DNA of 7,379 nt from positions 1 to 7,379 of the forward strand of contig CAZGAV010000114.1 in NCBI GenBank assembly GCA_964523575.1, in the 5' to 3' direction. The DNA comes from DAOUTW01 sp964523575 (GTDB taxonomy: Bacteria > Zixibacteria > MSB-5A5 > GN15 > JAAZOE01). The first letter of the stretch is position 1; every line of letters begins with the position of its first letter. The notes beneath the pieces were generated by a model. The model saw nothing but the letters and a program-made list of their open reading frames with translations, had not been told where the DNA came from and did not search any database. This document shows positions 1 through 6,394 of the stretch, in pieces. A program made the position numbers and the translations under genes.

Positions 1-1322
1 GGGCAACAGTTGCCCGGGGGCGCGGGGCCGCCTTTGAAAACATAGCCGATGATATAAACGGCGTCGCCGATGTTGGTCTCGGAATCGTCATTGGCATTGC
101 CGACGCACAGCGGAACAGGATCGGGGCCGTCCTTGAACACAAAGTTGATGAGATAAACGACGTCGCCGACGTTGGCGGCGCCGTCCCGGTTGGCGTCGCC
201 GCAGACAATGACGCAATCGTCATCGACGCCGTCCGTGATATCGACAGCGCATCCCCCGGACCCGGTTTCGGGCGAATACGTGGGATCGAAGCGGACGCCG
301 GAGCCGTCGGCCAGCAACATCATCAGCGAACCGGCGGCCACCGCCTGAATCGGGTTGTTATGAGTTTCGATTTCAGGGTCAAGCGTCATGAAACCGGATT
401 GTTCGGCGGCGATATCCTTCAGAGCCAGATCGGCGGTGTTGTTGGCGAAGACAAGGGAAACCGGGAGGCCGGGGTCGGTCAACGGTTCATCCTGAGCGCC
501 GAAGACGTCAAATGACGTCGCCGGATCGGGGCGGGTATCCTCGATGCTGAACACCTCAAGATAAGCATCGCCGTCTTTTATCGGGCCGAGGAATTTGTAG
601 CCGTGGAGCATCCGGCCGGTCAGCACCCCCAGCGAGACAAAGCCGTATTGAGGGATCGGTTTCAGATCGGCGATCGGGAGCAAAGACGGATGGAGGATTT
701 GATCCATGACGATTCCGGACACGAAAGTATTGATAAAGAGAATGAGATAGCCGGTGTCGGTGCCGATGCACAGGCGGGGAAAGCCGTCGGGAAAAGCGGT
801 GCCGGGCAGTTCGGTCATGCAGGTCGGGTAGCCGTTGACGAAGGGATCGATGCCCAGCGACTGATTATAGGCGCCCTCGACGATAGCGGTGCCGTCAAAA
901 TCATACATGATCGTGTAATACCGAAGGAGGTAATCCCGGAAAAGGATAAAAGGGCTGGGTTCGACGCCGCGCGCGGGGATGTTCAGGAAATGATGCGACC
1001 ATAAAATAGCGGCCGGTTCCGGGGCGCTGGCGCCCATGAACGAAATCAAGGTTCGCTGGCCCATCTGAGCGCCGGTTTCCGAACTCAGGGCCATCAGCCA
1101 GGCATAAGGCTGGTTGGTGGCGACTTCCCGCCAGAGCAGGAACGGGCATGGTTCGACGCCCCGGGAGCCGTCCGGAAGGGTAATGGTCGTCAGATCGACG
1201 GCTGTGAAAACGGTATCGCCGGGATCGGCGATGGCGCCGTCGAAGGCCATGGAAATTGACATCAGGAAAAGTATGGCGGCGACGGACGCCGCCCGGAAAG
1301 TGTGGAACCGGAACCCCTGCAT
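1..1322 (-). CDS. Secreted protein with C-terminal dockerin-like EF-hand pair (3' end beyond window)
   Basis: This is an exported protein of unknown function; 440 residues are visible and the stop lies past the left edge. The ATG at 1322 follows a strong GGGAGG ribosome site five bases upstream. Residues 1-32 form a signal peptide: a basic start, a hydrophobic stretch from about 13 to 27, and a likely cut at AIA/D (32/33). Residues 33-360 match no family I recognise, but a motif RGVEPxPFxLxR occurs twice (54-65 and 118-129). Residues 374-430 carry two dockerin-type calcium loops exactly 33 residues apart. Loop one (376-387) has the full DxNxDGxxNxxD ligand set. Loop two (409-420) starts with Asn and lacks the Gly. 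Each loop is followed by a VGDVVYLINFVF-type helix. Dockerins usually sit at the C-terminus, so the gene probably ends soon after the window edge. In this kind of organism such modules are common on surface proteins and do not imply a cellulosome. Confidence 0.85.
   Translation of the reverse strand, partial: MQGFRFHTFRAASVAAILFLMSISMAFDGAIADPGDTVFTAVDLTTITLPDGSRGVEPCPFLLWREVATNQPYAWLMALSSETGAQMGQRTLISFMGASAPEPAAILWSHHFLNIPARGVEPSPFILFRDYLLRYYTIMYDFDGTAIVEGAYNQSLGIDPFVNGYPTCMTELPGTAFPDGFPRLCIGTDTGYLILFINTFVSGIVMDQILHPSLLPIADLKPIPQYGFVSLGVLTGRMLHGYKFLGPIKDGDAYLEVFSIEDTRPDPATSFDVFGAQDEPLTDPGLPVSLVFANNTADLALKDIAAEQSGFMTLDPEIETHNNPIQAVAAGSLMMLLADGSGVRFDPTYSPETGSGGCAVDITDGVDDDCVIVCGDANRDGAANVGDVVYLINFVFKDGPDPVPLCVGNANDDSETNIGDAVYIIGYVFKGGPAPPGNCC
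33..203 (-). other. Dockerin-like tandem Ca-binding repeat (domain in the 1-1322 gene)
   Basis: Two copies of a DxNxDGxxNxGDxVYxIxxVFKxGPxP unit are offset by 33 codons. The DNA also repeats: ataaacg followed by a cgtcgccga-type block occurs at 54 and again at 153, 99 bases apart. The first copy has every expected calcium ligand (D376, N378, D380, N384, D387). The second has N409 in place of Asp and Ser in place of the loop Gly, so it may bind calcium more weakly. Confidence 0.8.
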
Positions 1323-1327
1323 ATTAT

Positions 1328-1333
1328 CCTCCC
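1328..1333 (-). promoter_or_regulatory. Ribosome binding site of the dockerin-like gene
   Basis: The minus strand reads GGGAGG, then ATAAT, then the ATG at 1322. This is a near-perfect Shine-Dalgarno at ideal spacing and fixes the start. Confidence 0.75.
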
Positions 1334-1362
1334 GCCGAAAAGCCTGAACCGATATATGGACC

Positions 1363-1380
1363 GGTGACGGAAATGTCACC
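1363..1380. promoter_or_regulatory. Palindrome GGTGAC-N6-GTCACC, possible operator
   Basis: These are perfect six-base arms around a six-base centre, located at the predicted transcription start of the minus-strand gene in the divergent intergenic region. The shape suits a dimeric regulator or a short hairpin in the 5' leader. It looks like a CRP site (GTGA...TCAC), but the half-sites are eight bases apart instead of six, so I do not assign a regulator. Confidence 0.35.
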
Positions 1381-1386
1381 TTATAA

Positions 1387-1414
1387 AATATAACATGAAA
1401 AATAATTGATGCAA
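1387..1414 (-). promoter_or_regulatory. Candidate sigma70-type promoter for the dockerin-like gene
   Basis: On the minus strand TTGCAT (1414-1409) is followed after 16 bases by TATATT (1392-1387), which differs from TATAAT at one position. It would start transcription around 1380, inside the palindrome at 1363-1380 and about 55-60 bases before the ATG. It was found by eye only; the AT-rich surroundings make chance matches easy. Confidence 0.35.
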
Positions 1415-1438
1415 CAGGCAAAAAACGCGACCGAGGCC

Positions 1439-1454
1439 GATGTTTTAAAACATC
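1439..1454. repeat. 16-base perfect AT-rich palindrome in the divergent intergenic region
   Basis: GATGTTTTAAAACATC is fully self-complementary. It is flanked by imperfect complementary arms, aggccga (1434-1440) and tcggcggcct (1464-1473), so a larger cruciform or RNA stem is possible. It lies about 80 bases before the 1534 gene. No T-tract follows on the plus strand, so an operator is as likely as a terminator. Confidence 0.35.
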
Positions 1455-1533
1455 ACGGGAACTTCGGCGGCCTTTGAATCGTTTCTATGGTTTTGAGTAT
1501 CTAAGGAAGCAACCGGTAGCCAAGGCGTGAAAT

Positions 1534-2529
1534 ATGGTACTCAGGATAACGACGTTTATTGTCATTTTATATACATTGGTCAGCGGTGCACTGGGGGGCG
1601 GTTTTGACGACGCCGACAAAGGACCACTGAGTTTTATCGGGCAGACGCCCCTGCAGACGCTCCGTCTCGATATTGTGCCTACCCGCTATAATATCCTCGA
1701 ACCCAACCAGGTCGAATGGTCGATTTTCAACGCCTGGAGCAATCGGTGGAACAAGAGCGACGAATTCACCATCGACGTCGAGATGATTCAGAATATATTG
1801 GGGCTGTCGGTCGGAATCGGCGGGGGGCATGAGGTCGGGTTTTCGATCCCGGTGCTGACTCGAACCGGCGGGATATTGGATCGGTTTATTATCGACTTTC
1901 ACGATTTTCTGCATCTCAGTCAGGACGGCCGCAAGGATTATCCTCTGAACGGTTTGTCGGTCCGTTATCATGACGACCGGACGGGGCAATGGCATGATCT
2001 TCTCGGCCCCGGCGACGCCGGCACGGTGCTGGGGGATCTCAGCATTTTCTCACGGTCCCAGGTGTACACCGGCGACGGCTGGCTGAGGTCGCTGTTGCTG
2101 ACGGTGCTGTTTCGGTTTCCGACGTCCACGGAGCGGAATTATTACGGTTCGGGAGGGACCGACGCCGCTTTTTCGTTGTCTTCGCGGCATTATCTTGATC
2201 CGTTGTATATTTACACGACGGTCGGTTATGGCATGTTCGGTTCGGGCAGCCGAGCAGGGGTGGATTTGCGGCCGTATCAGTGGACCTTTTTCGGGGCGGT
2301 AGAATGGCCGGTGAGCCGGAATTTTTCACTGATTTTGCAGGAGATGACTAATTCCGGGACGGCCAAGGCCTATTATGATTTCCATAGTCCAACCTATGAG
2401 CTGATTTTTGGGGCCAAACAGTATTTGTCATCGCGACTGATGCTGGAATACGGTTTGATGGAAAACCTGTTCAATTTCGAGAATTCGACCGATTTCGGGG
2501 TCAATTTCGGGCTGACTTTTCGTTTGTAA
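1534..2529 (+). CDS. DUF3187-like outer-membrane protein
   Basis: This is a 331-residue exported protein, probably a beta-barrel in the outer membrane; its function is unknown. Residues 1-21 look like a signal peptide (MVLR, then a hydrophobic run, then SGALG). The mature part starts with GPLSFIGQTPLQ (30-41) and then alternates polar and hydrophobic residues with many aromatic ones, as barrel strands do. The block GGILDRFIIDFHDFLHL (112-128), the following glycine-rich loops and the RFPTS segment match what I remember of DUF3187 (PF11383), and the length fits that family. The C-terminus ends TFRL, so the terminal aromatic typical of barrels is three from the end. The start at 1534 has only a modest AAGG (1522-1525) eight bases upstream. 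It is transcribed divergently from the dockerin-like gene, and 128 bases separate it from lexA, which has its own promoter. No substrate or partner can be inferred. Confidence 0.8.
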   Translation: MVLRITTFIVILYTLVSGALGGGFDDADKGPLSFIGQTPLQTLRLDIVPTRYNILEPNQVEWSIFNAWSNRWNKSDEFTIDVEMIQNILGLSVGIGGGHEVGFSIPVLTRTGGILDRFIIDFHDFLHLSQDGRKDYPLNGLSVRYHDDRTGQWHDLLGPGDAGTVLGDLSIFSRSQVYTGDGWLRSLLLTVLFRFPTSTERNYYGSGGTDAAFSLSSRHYLDPLYIYTTVGYGMFGSGSRAGVDLRPYQWTFFGAVEWPVSRNFSLILQEMTNSGTAKAYYDFHSPTYELIFGAKQYLSSRLMLEYGLMENLFNFENSTDFGVNFGLTFRL

Positions 2530-2590
2530 GGCAATTTCACTTTTCAATATCACATCTTTAAGTTTTCGGGGGGAGAATCCGATTTTATTA

Positions 2591-2619
2591 TTGACAACTG
2601 CACGCATGGGCAGTATCGT
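2591..2619 (+). promoter_or_regulatory. lexA promoter (TTGACA - 17 - TATCGT)
   Basis: A consensus -35 TTGACA (2591-2596) is followed by a 17-base spacer and a -10 TATCGT (2614-2619), placing the start near 2626, about 30 bases before the lexA ATG. The spacer is almost entirely filled by the CTG-N10-CAG palindrome, the usual layout of a self-repressed lexA promoter. Confidence 0.7.
2597..2614. promoter_or_regulatory. Probable LexA operator (SOS box), ACTG-N10-CAGT
   Basis: The sequence ACTGCACGCATGGGCAGT has inverted arms ACTGC/GCAGT and the CTG-N10-CAG geometry of the classical proteobacterial SOS box (TACTGT-N8-ACAGTA). It lies between the -35 and -10 elements and touches the -10, so bound LexA would block RNA polymerase. 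The position in front of lexA supports autoregulation. I saw no second copy before 3418 or 3666, which suggests the downstream genes rely on this operator. Confidence 0.65.
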
Positions 2620-2648
2620 GACGATGGAGGGAAAAACGTCAGCCCCAT

Positions 2649-2654
2649 GGAGGG
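2649..2654 (+). promoter_or_regulatory. Ribosome binding site of lexA
   Basis: GGAGGG ends three bases before the ATG at 2658. It is inside the second copy of a 12-base direct repeat (2624-2635 and 2647-2658). The first copy also carries GGAGGG but has no start codon at a suitable distance. Confidence 0.6.
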
Positions 2655-2657
2655 AAA

Positions 2658-3278
2658 ATGGATGCCAAAAAGAAACTGACCGACCGCCAGAAGCAGATAT
2701 TGGGCTTTATCGAGGAGATGGTCAACAAGTCGGGTTTGCCGCCGACGATCCGTGAAATCGGGCACAAATTCGATATCAGTTCGACCAACGGCGTCCGGTC
2801 GATTCTGGATGCTCTGGAGGCCAAAGGCTTTATTCATCGCCAGAAGCTGGTTTCTCGGGGGATCGAGCTTGTGGGGCGGAGTGTTGTCAATTACAACCGG
2901 GTGCCGTTGGTGGGGTCGGTGCCGGCCGGATTGCCGATCACGGCCATCGAAAACCGGGAGGGGGAAATCGCCGTCGATACCTCGTTTCTGCCCAATGACG
3001 AAGTCTTTTGCCTGCGGGTCAAGGGGGAGTCGATGATCAACGCCGGGATTTATGACGGCGATTTTGTTCTGGTCGATAAGAACGCCTCGCCGTTGCGGGG
3101 GGATATTGTCGTGGCGGTGATCGGGGAAGAGGCGACGGTCAAGAAGTTTTATCCGGAAAAGCGGCGGGTGCGTCTGGAGCCGCAAAACGAGGCTTTTGGA
3201 CCGATTATCGTGGAGCAAAATACGCCCGGTTTTTATATCGCCGGCCGGGTGGTGGGGCTGATGCGGCGGATGCGGTGA
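2658..3278 (+). CDS. lexA: LexA, SOS-response repressor and self-cleaving protease
   Basis: LexA is a cytoplasmic dimeric repressor of the DNA-damage regulon that cleaves itself when activated RecA filaments form. The 206 residues match the usual length (about 200). Residues 7-71 are the winged helix-turn-helix (LTDRQKQIL... PPTIREIGHKF... SSTNGVRSILDALEAKG... SRGIEL); Asn44 aligns with the base-contacting Asn41 of E. coli. Residues 80-206 are the S24 peptidase domain. The cleavage site is Ala90-Gly91 in VGSVPAGLP. The catalytic pair is Ser125 (KGESM) and Lys162 (ATVKKF), so all active residues are present. The ATG at 2658 is preceded by GGAGGG. It has its own promoter with an embedded palindrome of SOS-box type. 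The genes downstream on the same strand end with a translesion polymerase, which fits an SOS operon. The recognition-helix residues are compatible with, but do not prove, recognition of CTG-N10-CAG. Confidence 0.97.
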   Translation: MDAKKKLTDRQKQILGFIEEMVNKSGLPPTIREIGHKFDISSTNGVRSILDALEAKGFIHRQKLVSRGIELVGRSVVNYNRVPLVGSVPAGLPITAIENREGEIAVDTSFLPNDEVFCLRVKGESMINAGIYDGDFVLVDKNASPLRGDIVVAVIGEEATVKKFYPEKRRVRLEPQNEAFGPIIVEQNTPGFYIAGRVVGLMRRMR

Positions 3279-3315
3279 ACGGCGGCGAATTGAAGTGATA
3301 CTTTAAGGGTAAACG

Positions 3316-3405
3316 ATGCGGGTTTATGTGGGCGGTTTCGTTGGTATTGTAACTCTTTTATTATTAGTGCTTAAAAGCGATGTTTTAAACAGTTTGTTTA
3401 TATAA
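3316..3405 (+). CDS. Possible 29-residue hydrophobic small protein
   Basis: This short frame starts with ATG at 3316, six bases after AAGGG (3305-3309), and ends with TAA at 3403-3405, twelve bases before the next gene. The peptide is a single hydrophobic segment (VYVGGFVGIVTLLLLVLK, residues 3-20) followed by a short polar tail, so it would sit in the membrane. Its ribosome site and position inside the lexA-dinB block argue for it. Its tiny size and the lack of any recognised relative argue against. It could instead be an untranslated leader whose hydrophobic look is chance. SOS regulons elsewhere do include small single-pass membrane peptides (for example division inhibitors and TisB), but nothing here shows such a role. 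Confidence 0.3.
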   Translation: MRVYVGGFVGIVTLLLLVLKSDVLNSLFI

Positions 3406-3417
3406 ATCAGGGTTTTT

Positions 3418-3666
3418 ATGTATCAGGAAATGGACGAGCCGATTGAAGTCGTGGCGTTGTTTCAAAACAACAAGATCAAGCCGTCGCGGTTTCGGTGGAA
3501 GGATCGGGTGTACAAAATATCGGAGGTCACCGGCGACTGGAAAACCGACGTCGGGGCTTATCGTATCCGGCATTTTGCCGTGGTTGACAATTCGTCCAAT
3601 TTTTTTCAATTGTCGTATGACGAGCGGAAAACCAGTTGGGTGATCAGTAAAATCTGGGTCGAGTGA
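3418..3666 (+). CDS. Small DUF6504-like protein encoded directly upstream of Pol IV
   Basis: This is an 82-residue soluble protein with no signal peptide or membrane segment. The ATG at 3418 follows AGGG (3409-3412) by five bases. It reads as a run of short beta strands: IEVVALF (9-15), then SRFRWKDRVYKISEVTGDW (23-41), then RIRHFAVVDNSSNFFQLSYD (49-68) and SWVISKIWVE (73-82). The pattern RFxWxxRxYxVxEVxxxW...RHFxVxxxxxxxFxLxYD...W.I.K matches what I remember of DUF6504 (PF20114), a small unknown family often found beside Y-family or ImuB-like polymerase genes in other phyla; that family link is from memory. The stop codon overlaps the start of dinB by one base, so the two are translationally coupled. 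An accessory role in translesion synthesis is inferred from this linkage only. Confidence 0.85.
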   Translation: MYQEMDEPIEVVALFQNNKIKPSRFRWKDRVYKISEVTGDWKTDVGAYRIRHFAVVDNSSNFFQLSYDERKTSWVISKIWVE

Positions 3667-4892
3667 TGATCGATTTTTCTCCGGTCATATTGCATGTCGA
3701 TATGGACGCTTTTTTCGCGGCCATCGAAATCCGCAACAATCCCCGGCTCAAGGGAAAGCCGGTGATGGTCGGCGGCGGGCTGAACGCTCGCGGGGTGGTT
3801 TCCACCTGTTCCTATGAAGCCCGGGTGTATGGGGTGCATTCAGGGATGTCAACGGTGCAGGCGAAAAAGCTGTGCCCGCAGGGGGTGTTCATTTCGGCGA
3901 GTTTGCGGGGGTACGTATATGCTTCGGCCTGTCTGCAGACGATTTTCGAGAAATATACGCCGGTGGTGGAACCGTGCAGTGTCGATGAAGCATTCCTCGA
4001 TATCACCGGGGCCGAGAGGCATTTTGGCGGCGCGGTGGAACTGGTTCAGGCCTTGAAGGCGGAGATAAAGGAGAAGATGAACCTGACCTGTTCGGTGGGG
4101 ATAGCGCCGTCGAAGTACCTGGCCAAAATGGCCTCGGGGCTGAACAAGCCGGACGGGTTGACGATCATGGATCGGGAACGGTTTAAGCGGGTGTTTTTCC
4201 CTCAACCGGTCGATGCCCTGTGGGGAATCGGGGCCAGCACCAAGAAAACTCTGGCCGGGCGGGGGATTGTCACGGTCGAGGATTTGGCCCGGGCGGATAC
4301 GGGATTTTTGAAACGGATATTCGGCAAGAACGGGTTCGGGTTGTCGGCTATGTCGCGGGGTATCGACGATTCCGAAGTCCATAGCTACCCGGAAATGCCT
4401 CACGACAAGTCGATGTCCCATGAAACGACGATGATGACCGATATCCAGGACCCGACAGTGATCAAAGCCACGATTTTGTGGCTGGCGGATAAGGTCGCCC
4501 GGCGGATGCGCAAGGGCGGGTATATCGGAGGCACGATTTCGGTGAAGGTGCGGTCATCGGATTTCAAGACTATTACCCGGTCGCACAGTATCACTCGTCC
4601 CACGGACCGGTGCGATATCATTTTCGAGAACGCTCTGCGGCTGGTGCCGAAAGAATACGGGATGAAAATTAAGGTCCGGCTACTGGGCGTTCGGGTTTCG
4701 CATCTGGTGAAAATCGGCCGGGGCGACGATGACGACAGGGAAGGGGATTTTGGCCGGAACGGTCAGCCGCAATTGGAGTTCATGGTCGATGACGTGGAGA
4801 ACCATGTCCGGAAATTGACCGGGGCGGTCGATGCCATCCGGGATAAATACGGCGAGCATAGTATCAAGCTGGCCGGGACATTGCGGCGATAG
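3666..4892 (+). CDS. dinB: DNA polymerase IV (Y-family translesion polymerase)
   Basis: This is an error-prone DNA polymerase that bypasses lesions and is commonly SOS-induced. It has 408 residues when started at ATG 3666, whose A is the last base of the upstream TGA (TGATG, coupled translation). A GTG at 3663 is in frame but has no ribosome site of its own. The fingers/palm begin with HVDMDAFFAAIE (10-21): Asp12 is a metal ligand and Phe17 is the steric gate. SYEARVYGVHSGM (49-61) and SVDEAFLD (105-112) supply the nucleotide contacts and the catalytic Asp107-Glu108. CSVGIAPSKYLAKMAS then leads to the thumb helix-hairpin-helix in LWGIGASTKK. The little finger runs from about HETTMMTDI to LLGVRVSHL. 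QLEFM (369-373) sits where internal clamp-binding QLxLF motifs lie in many relatives and may bind the beta clamp. All catalytic residues are present and the length is normal-to-long. The stop lies one base before the assembly gap. Confidence 0.97.
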   Translation: MIDFSPVILHVDMDAFFAAIEIRNNPRLKGKPVMVGGGLNARGVVSTCSYEARVYGVHSGMSTVQAKKLCPQGVFISASLRGYVYASACLQTIFEKYTPVVEPCSVDEAFLDITGAERHFGGAVELVQALKAEIKEKMNLTCSVGIAPSKYLAKMASGLNKPDGLTIMDRERFKRVFFPQPVDALWGIGASTKKTLAGRGIVTVEDLARADTGFLKRIFGKNGFGLSAMSRGIDDSEVHSYPEMPHDKSMSHETTMMTDIQDPTVIKATILWLADKVARRMRKGGYIGGTISVKVRSSDFKTITRSHSITRPTDRCDIIFENALRLVPKEYGMKIKVRLLGVRVSHLVKIGRGDDDDREGDFGRNGQPQLEFMVDDVENHVRKLTGAVDAIRDKYGEHSIKLAGTLRR

Positions 4893-4893
4893 G

Positions 4894-4993
4894 NNNNNNN
4901 NNNNNNNNNNNNNNNNNNNNNNNNNNNNNNNNNNNNNNNNNNNNNNNNNNNNNNNNNNNNNNNNNNNNNNNNNNNNNNNNNNNNNNNNNNNNN
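4894..4993. other. Assembly gap (100 N)
   Basis: Exactly 100 unknown bases, the conventional filler for a scaffold join of unknown size. It begins one base after the dinB stop codon and cuts the sorting-domain end of the minus-strand FG-GAP gene. Any open frame read through it is an artefact. Confidence 0.98.
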
Positions 4994-6306
4994 GGATTTG
5001 GATAATTCTGTTCCAAAACGACTTCATCGAGCTTAGGCAGTGTTTGATCACTCTCGGCATCTACGACGATGCTCTCAGAACCTTTAACTATAAACACTTC
5101 ATGAGGCAATCCCGCGGGATCGGGGGATATATTACGACAGGCAAACATAAAATCATCAATGCCATCACCATTGAAATCGCCCGCGCCAGATACACGCCAC
5201 CCGATATCATCCATAAAAAGAGGCGGCAAATGATAATAGGCTATGTAATCGTCTATGACATCATCCGCCGATGGACCGCCTAAGTAGATAAATACCATCC
5301 CCCGATTATCTCCGCCCTGGCCACCTAACACATCATTATATCCATCATGGTTAATATCTCCGGCGGCCGCCATTGAAAAGGAAATCTCGGGGTATGGGAA
5401 AAATAGGTCATATAGTGTATCTGCATTTGCCCCGCCAAAATAGATTAGGTTTCCATAATAAAAACACAATCCCAAATCTTCGGCACCATCGTCATTATAA
5501 TCTCCGATATTGAACAAGCCGTAGACAAAGTCTATGGGGTTACCCAAGTGAAAATCTGCGGGCTGCCCAATGATAATATCGGGTTCTAGACTAAAATCTG
5601 GTCCAAGAAATATATATATGTAACTCTCCGAGGCGGTATCAGCCCGCAAAGCAGCGTAAATATCTAGATTCCCGTCATCATTGAAGTCGATAAATCCATA
5701 CCAATTAATCGAATGCGCATATTTAATTGTCGAATACTGCCAATCGGGAGAATTATCCAAAGCAAAAATACCCGAATAGTAAAACAACCTCGACGGATCC
5801 TGCTGGGCAGATTCTCTGGTTACAAGATCTCCAAGCGAATCGGAATCCACGTATCCAGTACAGGCCATAAAATCAATACCGTTAAATGTTGGCGTCGGTA
5901 ATATTGAATCAACTGGTTCAGAGGAAATGGAATCCTTATAACCGATGTACTTATAAAGCGTACCGCCGGATATGCTCATAATATCATTTATACCATCCCC
6001 CGTAATATCGATCGGAGGAAGACAACCGAGATAGCCCTTTATAAACAGGTCAGGATTTGAGTCAACGGGGTTGCCCCCATAGAAGATATATGTCCCAAGG
6101 GGACTTCTGCAGCTAATGGAAATATCATCATAACCGTCGCCATTAATATCACCGAGTGGGATTATACGTTGCCCAATTGCTGACGCTGAGTCCGGGCCGT
6201 GGAAATGGAACATGATAAGGCTGGTATCGATGGTGCTTTCACACTTGGTTTGAGCGGAGAACATCATTAGCAAGATGATAAATGAGAAAATCAGCGCGGA
6301 TTTCAT
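4994..6306 (-). CDS. Secreted FG-GAP/VCBS-repeat beta-propeller protein with T9SS sorting motif (3' end in gap)
   Basis: This is an exported protein; 437 residues are visible, with the C-terminus lost in the gap. The ATG at 6306 follows AAGGG (6317-6313) by six bases. Residues 1-20 form a signal peptide (MKS, then a long hydrophobic run, then FSAQT). Seven calcium-loop repeats of the type GDxNxDGxxDx begin near residues 53, 100, 154, 207, 269, 317 and 377, about 50-60 residues apart, which fits a complete seven-bladed propeller. The third (VDSDSLGDL) is degenerate. The visible end reads LEQNYPN plus CCn, hence LEQNYPNP, the start of the type IX secretion C-terminal sorting domain typical of FCB-group bacteria. 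The role is probably at the cell surface (binding or adhesion); no catalytic domain is visible. Base composition is much lower in GC than its neighbours (21 of 60 at 5401-5460, counted by eye, against 38 of 60 at 4081-4140 in dinB). Confidence 0.9.
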
Positions 6307-6312
6307 TAAAAT

Positions 6313-6317
6313 CCCTT
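6313..6317 (-). promoter_or_regulatory. Ribosome binding site of the FG-GAP gene
   Basis: The minus strand reads AAGGG, then six bases, then the ATG at 6306. This supports that start, which is also directly followed by a good signal peptide. Confidence 0.6.
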
Positions 6318-6394
6318 AAATCTAAATATGCCCCCCGGCAATTTCAAGCCAGAGACAGCCTGATAAATAAAAAATATATCAAAAATCACCGTAA

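Noticed and set aside
33..203. Evidence for a cellulosome
   Set aside because: Only dockerin-like loops are present, with no cohesin, scaffoldin or glycosidase; such loops are widespread on unrelated surface proteins.
603..1149. Frames on both strands within the dockerin-like gene
   Set aside because: They overlap a 440-codon frame with signal peptide, strong ribosome site and recognisable dockerin domain.
1363..1380. CRP binding site
   Set aside because: The GTGA and TCAC half-sites are eight bases apart rather than six, and no CRP gene is in view.
2550..3218. 222-codon minus-strand frame opposite lexA
   Set aside because: The plus strand is unambiguous LexA; the antisense product is rich in Arg, Pro and His, as expected of a shadow frame.
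3279..3417. Second LexA box or independent promoter before the DUF6504-like gene
   Set aside because: No CTG-N10-CAG pattern was found; TATATAA near 3401 lacks a convincing -35 at the right distance.
3663..3665. In-frame GTG as an alternative dinB start
   Set aside because: It adds a single residue, has no ribosome site, and the ATG at 3666 overlaps the upstream stop in the classic TGATG arrangement.
4680..5283. Open frames on both strands running across the N gap
   Set aside because: They exist only because unknown bases contain no stops; the flanks belong to dinB and the FG-GAP gene in other frames.
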